Shown piece after piece: positions 9,381-19,590 of a stretch of DNA of 22,883 bases. Source of the stretch: Saccoglossus kowalevskii (lineage: Eukaryota > Hemichordata > Enteropneusta > Harrimaniidae); assembly GCF_000003605.2 (NCBI RefSeq), contig NW_003130854.1, positions 2,300,879 to 2,323,761 on the forward strand, in the 5' to 3' direction. Both the position numbers and the translations under genes were made by a program. Below the pieces are notes generated by a model. The model was not told the DNA's origin. It saw only the letters and a list, made by a program, of their open reading frames with translations, and did no database searches. How positions within the stretch are numbered: the stretch's first letter is position 1; the number at the start of each line of letters is the position of its first letter.

Positions 9381-9901
9381 TAATAAAGCTCAATTACCAA
9401 GGGGCAAACGAACAATCACCTAAAATAACTGAATACAATTTTAACGATATGTAATGACAATGTAACAATAATTCCGACGATACAATTATGTATCAGTCTA
9501 CGTTCGTTATAGGATAAATAATCTCACATCTCAATTATCACAATACAAGTATCATCTTATTTCTGTAATGTCTATTCTGTCACATAATTGCCGTAATCAG
9601 AACAACCGGTGTCGTCTGGAGCTGTCTATTCTCACTCGTTGTGCCTCTGGGATGCCAGGTATTACTAGCTATGCCGGAGCCTGTCGCTTATATCCACTTG
9701 AGTAATTTAGATTGACTTTTAAAATAAATTCTTGCGTTCGATTTGTCATATTGGTAAAAACCGAGACACATGTTGTAGTAACCTTTTATTATTGTTATTT
9801 CACCTAAATTGTCATATATAGAATTATTGACATAAGGATCAATTGTGCTTTACATCATTGAGATTTTATTTGTAACTCCCATGGATTTGTGTTTGCAACA
9901 G
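9381..9901. other. Non-coding spacer between transposon and relic
   Basis: No supported frame. A slightly GC-richer stretch lies at about 9600-9690 without a readable protein. The end (GATTTGTGTTTGCAACAG, to 9901) resembles a weak splice acceptor in front of the hydrophilic segment that may begin the downstream relic. Confidence 0.4.
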
Positions 9902-10238
9902 GATCTATAGAGACTGAAAGTGAAAGTAATGAAGGAACAGCTCTGGGGAAAAAATGAGGATAATGTTAAGGAAAAATCCAAACAAGCCAAACGTGCAATG
10001 GACAGAGAAGATTATTCCAAAATTGCTGCAGACAACAACCAAACAAAACGAGTTACAATTATTGAAAGAATATGACTACCCCGGTTGATGAGAACAAACA
10101 CAGGACGGGTTAAATGTATTATGACGCCAAGAAACAAATGTAGACCTTAACAACACTGCCTTTTGTTGCTACACTACAGCCTTTCAGAAGTGTTCCAACG
10201 CGTTTCTGGACTATTAATTGGGAAGTTAACATGATGGC
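9902..10238 (+). other. Possible N-terminal continuation of the relic
   Basis: After a CAG, the sequence gives hydrophilic, Lys/Glu-rich peptide in more than one frame (for example KEKSKQAKRAMDREDYSKIA), followed by frames broken by stops. This could be the charged region preceding the conserved part of the relic at 10239 onward. The evidence is only composition and position. Confidence 0.25.
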
Positions 10239-12238
10239 CCTGTGATACAAACATGTTTAAAGTTGGCAGGTAAAACTGCCAATCGTCTTCCTTCAACATC
10301 TACAATGAATGACATGAATGTACAGCGGCTGTAAGTGTTCCAAACGCTTTTCACTTCATAACAAGGAGTGAAGTTAACTTTTTTTCTTGGGTTCAGGGAA
10401 ATGCACCACAAAATTAGCCCAGGATACTTTAGACACATTAAAATCTACCTTGGATGATATTGATGAACGTAGTAAAAAGAAAAAAATCTGCTAGGAATAT
10501 TTCGAAGTTCTTTCTGAAATTAAGACAAATTATGGGCATCTAAATAATGAGAATGGTAAACCTGTAATTGCTATCTTGAACTTTTTCTGTGCGCTACACA
10601 GTTCAGTTCATATGGCAAAGACGTCAAAGACTGTTTCTGTATGTTCAGATGCTGTTAAAGTAGGTAGGGAATCCTTCATGCCTAATGAAACAGGAACTCT
10701 CACTTAGGGTAGACTCTTCTGTAAAGCATACAGAGGTGAAAATGAAGAGTCAGGTTGTTTTTGCAGCTTTAAAACTTCTTGAAAGAGAAATCCTTTCGGT
10801 TCCCTGAGTTCCTTATCCTGGTAATATTTTCAATATTCTGTTTGCTTATGCTGGTCATGTATATTTCGCCATGCTAGGACGAATCGTTTTTAGTTCTGTC
10901 AAGGAAAACGGAATGTGTATTTACTTTACTCAATGAAGGTATCCGTGTTGCTGATTCTAGAGCATTGGGTTTAATTTCTAAGTTTGTGTCTACTTCATTA
11001 TAGGTTGTACTAGACAAAAACTACTATTACCTACAATTAGTTTGTTTTGCATTGAAATGTGGAGGATTCCATGAGGGGCCTGATGGTCTTATTCGAAACT
11101 ATTACAATAAACAAGGATGCTGTTTTGGATGTTTTGATCGTGCACAGTCAAGATTATGATGGTCACACTTGAATTATTCTGGGGTCCTTGTTGTTGCCCT
11201 TGTGAAAATTACTAAAGAAGTTTGAAGATCAGCTTCCTGGTGAACTCAGTGGGCAGACAAGTAGTGTTGATAATCACATGGAGCATATGTATTGGTATCT
11301 AGATCAACTCGTGCATTTCCGGTCAATTATAACGGTATTGGCAACAGAGGCCTCTGCTATGTTTCTTATGAAGACTGTTGAGTGGTTATCTCGGGATGAT
11401 GAGTCAAAAATTGGTTGCTGTTACCAGAAGGGAAGTGAAGTCTCTCTGTGTTGCATCTCAGAAGAGAAAGCGGTTAATCCAATAAGAAGTAGAGACCATC
11501 ATACGATTTTTATGGTCTCTGGCAACTATGTTACAATCAATGCACTCAAATACAGAGAAAGAACAAGCTCTGAAACACAACAATGTATTGAATCAGGATG
11601 CAGAAGACAAATCGGTCTTCAGTTATTCTCATAAACAGGACAGCAAGCGAATTAACTTGTCCTGGAATGAATTGGCCAGTAATGTTAAAGCATTATTATC
11701 ATAAGTGCGATCTGTCAGATACACAAGACCCAGAAACCTCTTTGCTTGTCGACAAAAAGTTTGAAGAAGGTGGGAAATTGGTAGATTACAGGGGCAAAGT
11801 TCCTTCACAGGTGTGATCAGAATAGACATGCTCAGTAATGAACATACTTAATCAATAACTCGATATCTCACTAACTAAATAAGTATGTATAAATGTGATT
11901 TCTTTTTAAGTTAACAAGTACATGAACAGTATCTCAAGTATCATGAATTTAAATTATTTTAAGGCGATTCATTGTCATACATTATACCAGTCATTTATGC
12001 ATTTACATTGTAGCCATTGGTGGTCTCATTGAATCATTATACCTTTTATGTGGTAATATTTTAACCCATGGCAGTTGTCTGTGGCACCTCAATAATTTTA
12101 CTTTATTAAAATATTCCAGGTGCCTTGATTCCCGAAATGGTATAATATATAGTGTATGAAGGTGACAAAGTAGATGCAGTATACGCTTACACGTTACAAA
12201 ATGAAATGAAGAATGGAGACGTAGAAATATTAGTTTGA
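10239..12238 (+). pseudogene. Decayed copy of a large uncharacterised multicopy protein
   Basis: Protein-like segments follow one another on the plus strand in shifting frames: LPSTSTMNDMNVQRL (to 10331), FLGFREM (10386-10403), LAQDTLDTLKSTLDDIDE (from 10414), LNFFCALHSSVHMA (from 10576), GNIFNILFAYAGHVYF (from about 10820), ALGLISKFVST (from 10962), YLDQLVHFRSIITVLATEAS (after 11278), DKSVFSYSHKQ (from 11606) and VYEGDKVDAVYAYTLQNEMK near the end. There are several frameshifts and at least five stops, so it is not functional. From memory, an unnamed protein family repeated in marine invertebrate genomes has the same order of motifs (an LPS-ST segment, an NFFCGLH-like segment, an ALGLI segment, a YLDQL segment and a short Tudor/chromo-like end ending in NGD). 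This recollection is unchecked. Such copy number suggests a transposon-linked gene. Confidence 0.65.
11811..12119 (+). other. Candidate intron before the last relic segment
   Basis: The protein-like frame ending KLVDYRGKVPSQ stops resembling protein at CACAG|GTGTGA (donor 11811). Protein-like sequence resumes after ATATTCCAG (acceptor 12118-12119). The interval is AT-rich, 309 bp. Joining does not keep the frame exactly, which fits a decayed gene. If true, the relic derives from a spliced gene rather than a processed retrocopy. Confidence 0.35.
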
Positions 12239-12255
12239 TTTATGATTTTATTGTA

Positions 12256-12261
12256 AATAAA
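12256..12261 (+). promoter_or_regulatory. Polyadenylation signal of the relic
   Basis: AATAAA lies 18 bases beyond the TGA (12236-12238) ending the last relic segment, then T-rich sequence. The placement fits the original 3' end of the ancestral gene. Confidence 0.4.
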
Positions 12262-12827
12262 TGTCAGTTTTATCTCTTGTATAGAAGATGTTAAAGTGAC
12301 TACTATTTGGAACATTGGGATGTTGAAACATGTGGGTGTGCTAATCTGAGTACCCCTTGATTTGTGTCATATATGTGTATTAAGGTTTTTGTGAATAAAC
12401 TGTCCATTTGGCATTTTACGTGCAATTTATATGTCGTTATGGGACCCATTCGAATTTGATGTAACATGTTTAACTTCAAATCACAATCGAAGTATTAGTC
12501 TGAATAGGATAAACACAGTAATAGCAATCGTGTTGGCAATTTATCTCATAATAATCAAATGTCATACAACATATCGTTTTTGCTGTATTATTGTGCACTT
12601 CAGTCACCAAGGGAGTTGCTATGTCCCAAATAATTAAGTTGTTTGAAATGATTACATGTATATTACAAGTATAACCAATGTAATTTGAATAATATTTGGC
12701 AGATAAGCCGTTCAGGAGAAGTGACAAATGGAAACACAAACGGACGGACAACGGACAGTTGCCCACATTCCAACAACCCACTATGTTGCTGTAAAACCTC
12801 TTAAAGCCTTAACTATGTTAACGCTAT

Positions 12828-12845
12828 AAACAAACAAACAAACAA
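12828..12845 (+). repeat. (AAAC)n microsatellite
   Basis: About four and a half copies of AAAC, without neighbouring element ends that I can see. Confidence 0.8.
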
Positions 12846-13300
12846 TTACAAAAGTTATAGTTCGGGAAGTGGTCTTAGACGAAACTACCAACCTGCACCT
12901 GAAATGCTCTGAATAAATTACATATTACAAGTGTCTGTTATATCTACTATAGGTCCACCAACATCAGTTCACTCAAACTTTTAACCAATGTCAGGTTTGA
13001 TTGAAACGTAATTTGAAAAGGTATCAGTATGGTTCTGTGTAAAATAAACAAAGTAAAGACATATCAGTTACAATGGTAATTTACAAGGCATGTTCACACA
13101 AATAAATTTGAATTAATGAATAAGAAATGCATCAGGAATGTCAACATTTATTGAGATGCGTAAATAGAGTTTATTGCATCGAGTACATTGCGATTGCCTG
13201 ACTCATTTAATCATTTAATACGCGTTTACAATCACAAATATATCTAATATTCAAGCAAATAATTAGGAAAAGGCCAGAACACGTGGTGGTCTATGTCCGT

Positions 13301-13319
13301 AAACAAAACAAAACAAAAC
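13301..13319 (+). repeat. (AAAAC)n microsatellite
   Basis: Nearly four copies of a 5 bp unit, AAACAAAACAAAACAAAAC. Confidence 0.8.
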
Positions 13320-14560
13320 GTAGAGTACAACTGCACAGCGAATGTTTGAAACTGAAATTTCAACACGAAAAGGCGCAATTGACAAACATATAGCATTACG
13401 ATTACTGCACGCGCATTATATATTCATTGCTAATTGATGGAGCACATGAAATGACTGCTGTACCGTACCGTGTTGGACATTACACAAAAGCAATGAAAAA
13501 ATCAAACAAATAACACTCACCTAAGATAGTGACACTATCTAGGCTGGTAATGGCAAAGTTTCACACACTCAGCACGGGCATCAAGTTAAACCAGGAACAC
13601 CAAATACAGTACTGCAGAAGTCATACTGAACTGAGCACACTGCACCACAGTGTCAAGCAATATTATTTGCATAACAATGCACAGTGGGAAAACTGCCAGA
13701 GCACCTGTGAGCACAGTTGGTCAATCACCACGCAACTAAAGGCACTTGCACATGGTGTATATTCACTATGTTTGAATGTCTTTTCGATCTTTTTTGGTAA
13801 ACTAATACTGACAAGATTAGCAATAATTAAACAATAGTGCACACATGTGACGTATCAATTACACATACTGTCACTTGTATGCCTCGGGATAGATCCGGTT
13901 TATAGCTACGTTCACTGATTACTTGGAGACAATGACATAATGTGGTTACCGCTTACACGGTCAATTACTCACATTAAATTACACGCACTAAGGCTAAATT
14001 GTATTCCAAACCAGATGCAAAAGTAGTCGCATTGCATGGGCAATTAAATATTCCTTTTTGTGTGCAGAGCTGTTTTATTGTTTCGACTCTTTTCACGGTT
14101 TCAAATGTTTATTTATAGCTCTGACGTATTCATGAACGTGTCTTTATCTCGCTATGATGAAAGTAGCGAATGCTTTATCAACTCCTCAAAATTTCAGTTA
14201 ATTTTAATTATTTTGCGGTAAAATGTGCCCACCAAACTCCGATATTGAACAATTTACCCCCCTCCCCCATTACCATATTAAAGGAGGTTGTTTTGCCAAA
14301 AAAGGTTTAAAACTAGTTCTTCAAACGACATATCATGACATGTGCCCGATTTCAATTCATTTTTAGTCATTTCACTAAACATTATGTGTGCTATAAAGAT
14401 ATAACAAACAATTCTCAACACATTCAACATGTTACAGATTTCCGTTTTGGAGCTTTTTTTTTAAGCACACATGTCATTATTCAGTCTGGTATCTATGAAT
14501 GTAACAGAAGCGTCAGAATTTTTAGCAATCATTTTATGGAAATATGCGCAAATTCAATGT

Positions 14561-14590
14561 CCCAATATGTCCCAATATATCCCAATATCC
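14561..14590 (+). repeat. Three-copy 10 bp tandem repeat
   Basis: CCCAATATGT, CCCAATATAT and CCCAATATCC in direct succession. A local slippage product; no known role. Confidence 0.8.
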
Positions 14591-15412
14591 AAAATTTCTA
14601 TCCACCTTTACTCACTCTGGTAAGTTTATTTTTTTTATAATTGTTGTCGGAAACTGTTTATCAATATGTACATATTCCACGAATATAAAATAGAAGTCCC
14701 GATACAGTCCCTGTATATAGACACACCTAGAGTCATGCTGTTAAAAAATCGAAACTTTAGCGAAAAATACATAAATCACTGTAAATTAAATCGTTTCCAA
14801 ACCTCACTTCTGCATAATTTGCAAGACTTCGTGTAAGTATAGTTTTATTGTGAAAAATATTGCAAAAATGTTCATTTAATTTACTTTTAATTATTTAAAC
14901 AGTAATCAGTCGGTTTAAGTGAGAGTAATAGCAATTTATTATGATAATAAGATATACTGGGCGAATAAGTATGCAAATTAGCTATGCTTTCAACTTGAGT
15001 TGTACAGTTGGTCAGAGGAGTTCAAACTTAGAAATCTGCTAAGCTATATTGGGTGAATGTTTGAACACACAGTCTGGAAGCCTTTCAAAATTAAGAACCG
15101 CAGCGGTGATAATGCTGATATGGTTGGTGGTGAATTTTCGAAATAGATACTCATTTGATTGGGCTCATGTGTTACTGTGAGCTTTTAATTAACTCTGTGT
15201 GAACCCAGGGAAGTGCAACAACTGTAATGTCAGAATATGTCGCAACACAGTAAATGTCTTATGTTACTTTTATGCGCGGAATTTATATCAGTGATTTCCC
15301 AAATGTGACCAAAAAATAATTACTGGGCTATGCAGTGATTTATTTGAGTTGTGCCCTATGTTTTTTTCACATGAAACTTTGATGTATGTGAAAATTTGAC
15401 TTTTGTTAAAAA

Positions 15413-15817
15413 TGTATGCTCCCCAGGCGGTTTGCTCCTAACTTGGTACCTCCCTGGAGATTTGTTCAATTAACGTTTGTACTGAATCGAAACAACAAGA
15501 ATCCATGACAATAACGACTGGGACCACTATGAATCAAAGCGAGACTATGCTTGCTGCATTAAGTTAGACACGTGCGAGAAGATTGGATTAAACTATTCAG
15601 ATTTGGCTACATTTTATAGTGCTGATTTGCAATCCATTGGAACTAAAATATATTTCTGTATAAAGAAGCTATCTTTAATTTGGTTCAATACGTCATCGGG
15701 ATACACCCTTGCTGTGTTGTACAAGCCATGCATGACTATTCCCTCCTTGAGCTTGTGTGTTAAGAGATACTTGGAACATTAACATTCACGTCATGTCATA
15801 GGGTAATTTTCCTCACA
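15413..15817 (+). mobile_element. Probable LTR of a retrotransposon (left end)
   Basis: The right edge, TTTTCCTCACA, lies six bases before a convincing primer binding site, as expected for an LTR end. The left edge is guessed at TGTATGCTCC (15413), giving about 405 bp, a normal LTR length. A TATA-like ATTTTATAGTGC lies near 15610. The second LTR is not in the window or has been lost, so the boundary cannot be verified by pairing. Confidence 0.45.
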
Positions 15818-15822
15818 ATGTT

Positions 15823-15840
15823 TGGTGGCAGCCGTGGGAA
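15823..15840 (+). other. tRNA-Leu primer binding site
   Basis: TGGTGGCAGCCGTGGGAA matches the complement of the 3' end of tRNA-Leu (AAG/TAG type, ending CCGCTGCCA plus CCA) with one mismatch near the middle and one at the end. Such sites prime reverse transcription in LTR retrotransposons and sit just inside the left LTR. The tRNA 3' end is from established knowledge; the match is read directly. Confidence 0.65.
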
Positions 15841-15894
15841 TTGTAACAAGTAATAAATTCAAAAACGAAAACTTTACAAAAGCAACTAAGCCCT

Positions 15895-15990
15895 ATGGAA
15901 GCCCAACGGGCAGATACGAAAGTGGAATGAAAACAAGACCAGATAGAGAACACAGAGTATTTCCAAGTAGCGTGTAAGAGCAATAGCTAA
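15895..15990 (+). pseudogene. Possible Gag start of the LTR element
   Basis: Fifty-odd bases after the primer binding site an ATG opens MEAQRADTKVE, then an in-frame TGA, then KQDQIENTEYFQVACKSNS and a stop. Position and hydrophilic composition fit the beginning of a Gag reading frame, already inactivated. After about 15990 nothing retroviral-like is recognised, so the element is truncated. Confidence 0.3.
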
Positions 15991-17054
15991 GTGACATGGT
16001 GCACGTTATGAAACTGAACTTTGTTCATAACCGTCAGAAATTACAAAAATAAACCCCACGATTAGAAACACATATTGACATGATTATTTAGTGGTAATAA
16101 TGAGCGCCGTGTAGTGTGTTCTGATTGCATGTGTCATTAATAACAAATACCTATACTAGTCAATATTAAGCCATTGTTCATGACACTGTATTGTTCATTA
16201 AGACAATAGCTGTCTTACATCCAGATATAATGATTGAAGCCTGTCAAATATATTCCTGTGAAGCATCGCGTAGCGAAATGAACTCAATTTGATATCATAA
16301 CACGAGCAATAGCCAAAAACTCTGCTGCCATTTATCCGCAACAAATTTCAAAACACCAAAAAGACGTTGGCAACTTCATTTGTACAATTTTATTGACACA
16401 AAATGACAGACATGAATCTACTTCAATGATGGCTGAAGTGACGGTTGATTGTATTTTCGTTTGTCATTCTGCACAAAACACCGTGCACCATATGTGGTTT
16501 GTACTGTAGAACACAAAACGTGTCGACCGCAGTACGTCACGTGATCGCATTCGAATCGAACTGACGCTCTAAATTCGAGGTACTGAAAATTGCAACAATT
16601 TTTTGAAAACTGTGACAAACTTGGCGAATATAAGTCCGACCCGAAATATTATGTTATAGCTGTTCATTCAGAACGCAGTACACAATGATGAACACGGGAT
16701 ACTTAGCAAGTTATACAAAGTCAAGGAAAATAAAACACAAACAATGAATTTGGAACAGATGTTGCCTTTTTAACTGTTTACACCATTTGATTTGATTGTT
16801 GCTATATACAGCATATTATCATTAGGTTCTCACCGAAAGTGAATACATATTTATGTTTTAAATTTAAATTGTATAATCAATAGGTAATCCTGCTTGACTG
16901 TATAGTTTCCGACATATATATACGGCGATTGTATTTGCCTTCTGTAATAACAAGACTCCAAACATATAATAGGGTGATAATAATAAATGCAATGTTGCAG
17001 TTTGTCTGACATATGTCAACATTTGGTTGTGCAAGTATTTGAGTTACTAGCGTT
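15991..17054. other. Non-coding, nothing supported
   Basis: AT-rich with no recognisable frame. Near 16520-16575 is a small CpG-richer patch containing GTCACGTGAT, an E-box of the CACGTG type, and two TTCGAA/ATTCGAATCGAA-like motifs. No gene start could be tied to it. Confidence 0.45.
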
Positions 17055-17300
17055 CTCATTACAGCTGTCTTGCAAAGTTCGGTCATTGGACATTGTCGCA
17101 ATATTCACAAAGCACACATTCCCACTAACGCTCGTTAATCACATTCAACGCGGTATAATGTTATATGAGCTATTCTATATTAATGTTAAAGACAATAAAT
17201 CAGAAATAATTTCCCATATGATGCATGATTGTTACAGATGTGTCTCACTCTGATTTATATAGGTTTTTCAGTACAAGTCCGAGATCAAATCAATATTGTA
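17055..17300. repeat. Direct repeat flanking the LINE relic, copy 1
   Basis: Diverged but collinear with 19315-19590. Shared landmarks are AAAGTTC followed by TTGGACATTGT, ATTCAC, GCGGTATAATGTTA, TATTAATGTTA, AATAAATC, and AGTACAAGTCCGAGATC (copy 2: AGTGTAAGTTCGGGATC). The two lie about 2.27 kb apart in the same orientation. A frame across copy 1 (to 17253) is open but copy 2 has stops in the same frame. Confidence 0.6.
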
Positions 17301-17387
17301 CAAGAGTTAACCTTACTATCGGTAACATCTGAGCGTAGCTGGTATCTGAATAGGCTCATTAATCGAGGGTTTCAGATTGATTTTGGA

Positions 17388-17451
17388 GGGGCGACGCCCC
17401 CCCCCCCCATGATTTTTTCAAGGGCGATCGCCCCCTTTGCCGCCGCCACTG
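17388..17451 (-). mobile_element. Fragment of a transposon end, GC-rich
   Basis: Read on the minus strand it starts CAGTGGCGGCGGCAAAGGGG and holds two perfect palindromes, GGGCGATCGCCC (17422-17433) and GGGGCG-A-CGCCCC (17388-17400), plus an uninterrupted C-run. CAGTGGCGxA followed by a G-run is a recurrent terminal sequence of DNA elements in invertebrates (recollection). No partner end was found in the window. It is strikingly GC-rich against its surroundings. Confidence 0.35.
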
Positions 17452-17764
17452 AACAATGTTTAATTTTAATTTTAAAGTGCTGCCATACGTCAACCAGGGA
17501 CAGGACTTGACATGCACGGTCTGAGGCTCGGTATACACTTACTATAATGTTTTGATTTTTTTCAAAAACAAAGCTGTGAGTTTACATATGCCAATACACT
17601 GTGGTTTCCACCCTCCCTGTCAAATAGAATTTACCACTGCTCTTACACAAACTATCAAACTATGAATTTAATCGTAATATTCTGAAATGATTCTACTCTT
17701 ACTTATCATACAGGACGCAGCGTGTGACCATCAAAGTACGGATCACTGTTTTTCTTGGTGCACT

Positions 17765-17890
17765 GTAAAATCGGGTGTTCGCCAAGGTTTACAGTTAGAG
17801 CCCATTTTGTGTTATACGTCAACAATCCCCAGTATCGACTATATGTAGACGACTCTAAAATATACAGACAAATCACTAATACTGTAATAT
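17765..17890 (+). pseudogene. LINE reverse transcriptase catalytic core
   Basis: SGV-QG and P-IL motifs followed, one frameshift later, by Y-V-D-D. The two aspartates of the YxDD box, which bind the catalytic metal ions, are still encoded, but frameshifts on both sides and stop codons make the enzyme non-functional. A valine replaces the alanine more common in LINE boxes (YADD/FADD). Confidence 0.75.
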
Positions 17891-17999
17891 GAGGTCATTA
17901 CGAGGATACTGCAAAGTATGCACGAAGACAGTACAGCGGAAGTATCGACCGACTGCGTCAAACCCTGGAGCAGCCGTGTTTGTTTGTTATTATTAGAGG

Positions 18000-18130
18000 G
18001 CGCTTACGCGCGTAATCGTTCCATATTTGGAATTCGCGTTTCCTAATCCGGTAGGAGGAAAATTCCCAGTGCGATACTGCAAAATTGCGGCACGTTGTAA
18101 CCTATGTCGTTACAGTGACAGATATATAAT
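18000..18130. other. GC-richer block inside the LINE relic
   Basis: Starts GAGGGCGCTTACGCGCGTAA and includes TCCTAATCCGGTAGGAGGA, more G+C-rich than its flanks, with no reverse transcriptase similarity. It lies where the LINE reading frame is interrupted and could be a small insertion. I could not delimit its ends. Confidence 0.3.
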
Positions 18131-19090
18131 AATACCATTTATTTTAACTGTCAATTAGTTTCCCTCACTAAGTTTAATGTTCTTGTAGAGAATCAATAAG
18201 TTTTATAGTTATTCTACACTTCCACGTTGATTTAAATTTTATGCAATTGAAAACGAGTGAATAATTAATGATTTTACAATATTAATGACTGTAATTTACT
18301 GCAACAAGACTTTTATAAAAATTTAGGCCTGGAGTACAAAACATTAGAACAGTTAAACTAAAAGAAGTACGTGCCAGTATCATTCATATATCATTCATTT
18401 GCACAAACTTATCCAATGTTTCAACAGTTAAAGACCTGCGTGTTCATTTCACCCACAATCCGAACTTCTGTGCTCATTGCAGTGCAATTGTTTTGAAGGC
18501 TTTAAATTGTTTTGTCAAACAAATGAACAACATATTAAATATACCAGCACTATTATATATTGTACATTACTAATATCTGAAGCCAGCTTAGGTATGGGTC
18601 TGAAGTCTGGTTTCCTAGCCAACAGTAACTCGTTAATTCAGAGAGTTCAACGCAAGGTTTTAAATATTTTTGTATATATATTTTTTTAGATAAATCGATT
18701 ACTCTACCACAAACTAAGTTGACCTTTGTAGTTTTGTTTTTTTGTTTCAATTATATTTCGCTTCGAAGGCGTGGAAATTTTTCAGATTGACGTTTTTCTT
18801 GAAATTTATGTTTTCTTATAATAAATGGCCGGTCATTTTAAATAGTATTCGTTTACATATTCATGTTTATTGTCCATTGTCAGTCTCTACGCTATTCTAA
18901 CAGAGTTAACGTATTAAATACAATTCTGACCAACATATTGTATTTTTAATCTCACTCGCCCTGGAACTTTCTACGTGACATTATATTCTACGCTTCATTT
19001 ATGCTATACTTGTTAGTATTTCATGATTATTTTAGTACTGTATGTTTTAACAAGAAGTATAATTTGGCGAAAGCTCGTTGTTCCTATGGG

Positions 19091-19117
19091 AAATAAATAA
19101 ATAAATATATAAATAAA
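19091..19117 (+). repeat. (AAAT)n tail of the LINE
   Basis: AAATAAATAAATAAAT with slight decay after CCTATGGG. Non-LTR elements of several clades end in such short tandem units, so this marks the 3' boundary. Confidence 0.75.
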
Positions 19118-19314
19118 CTAGCTGTTTTGGCCTCCACACTTCTCCGTTTGCTGCTTCAGGTTTCAATTTCAACTTAACGATCCCAAAATTGTTATACCTA
19201 GGACAATTTAATTTATCGGTGTCCTCTATATGACCTATCATATTCGTTTTCACTCATGATGTTCTTTCGGGGAAAACCAAGGTTTTCTGCACTATTCACT
19301 TCCAACTGCAATGG

Positions 19315-19590
19315 TATCGTCTGTTTTCCGTAAAGTTCAATTATTAGGCATTGTTTTCTTATTCACTGTACACAATGCCTACGAATAAAAACACTCCTTA
19401 ATAACATACTTTCAGCACGGTATAGTATTACATAAACATGATATTTTATACTTGTTACTATATTAATGTCACAGCTAATAAATCTATTATAATGGCCCAG
19501 ATGATACATTTTTGTTGAAGGTTACAACAGATGGTGATCTATGATTTATGTAGACCGTCAGTGTAAGTTCGGGATCCAGTTTACAGTATC
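19315..19590. repeat. Direct repeat flanking the LINE relic, copy 2
   Basis: Counterpart of 17055-17300 with many substitutions and several small insertions. It begins about 200 bp after the (AAAT)n tail of the LINE relic, so it is not part of that element. The simplest reading is an old tandem pair into which the LINE inserted. Confidence 0.6.

Larger units (their letters stand above)
12262..15412. other. Long non-coding stretch with simple repeats
   Basis: No supported gene. Frames at 12431-12637, 13529-13837 and 14335-14640 lack motifs and have chance-like composition. Contents: a decayed (ACGG)n run at 12740-12758, (AAAC)n at 12828-12845, (AAAAC)n at 13301-13319, a short hairpin AGATAGTG-A-CACTATCT near 13524-13540, a C-rich stretch near 14258-14270, and three 10-bp units at 14561-14590. 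Confidence 0.5.
17709..19117 (+). mobile_element. Decayed non-LTR (LINE) retrotransposon, RT region to 3' tail
   Basis: Conserved reverse transcriptase pieces appear in the expected order but in shifting frames: RTQRVTI (17709), VKSGVRQGLQLEPIL (17765-17809), the catalytic YVDD at 17842-17853 within LYVDDSKIYRQI, IDRLRQ near 17944, VKDLRVHF with a following HCSAIVLKAL (18427 on), YGSEVWFPS (18593-18619), LIQRVQRKVLNIF and LRRRGNFSD (18761 on). The 3' end TTCCTATGGGAAATAAATAA runs into (AAAT)n at 19091-19117, a typical LINE tail. It resembles Jockey/CR1-type elements. The 5' half is missing. About 400 bp between the YVDD part and 18370 reads as non-coding, possibly inserted sequence. Confidence 0.8.

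Noticed and set aside
10331..10396. Apparent 66 bp intron (GTAAGT...TTCAG) in the large relic
   Set aside because: Its last part reads FLGFREM in one frame, which fits the protein continuing through it, so it looks like coding sequence with a frameshift and deletion.
17055..19590. Direct repeats as LTRs of one retrotransposon
   Set aside because: The reverse transcriptase between them is of the non-LTR type with its own (AAAT)n tail ending before copy 2, and no primer binding site follows copy 1.
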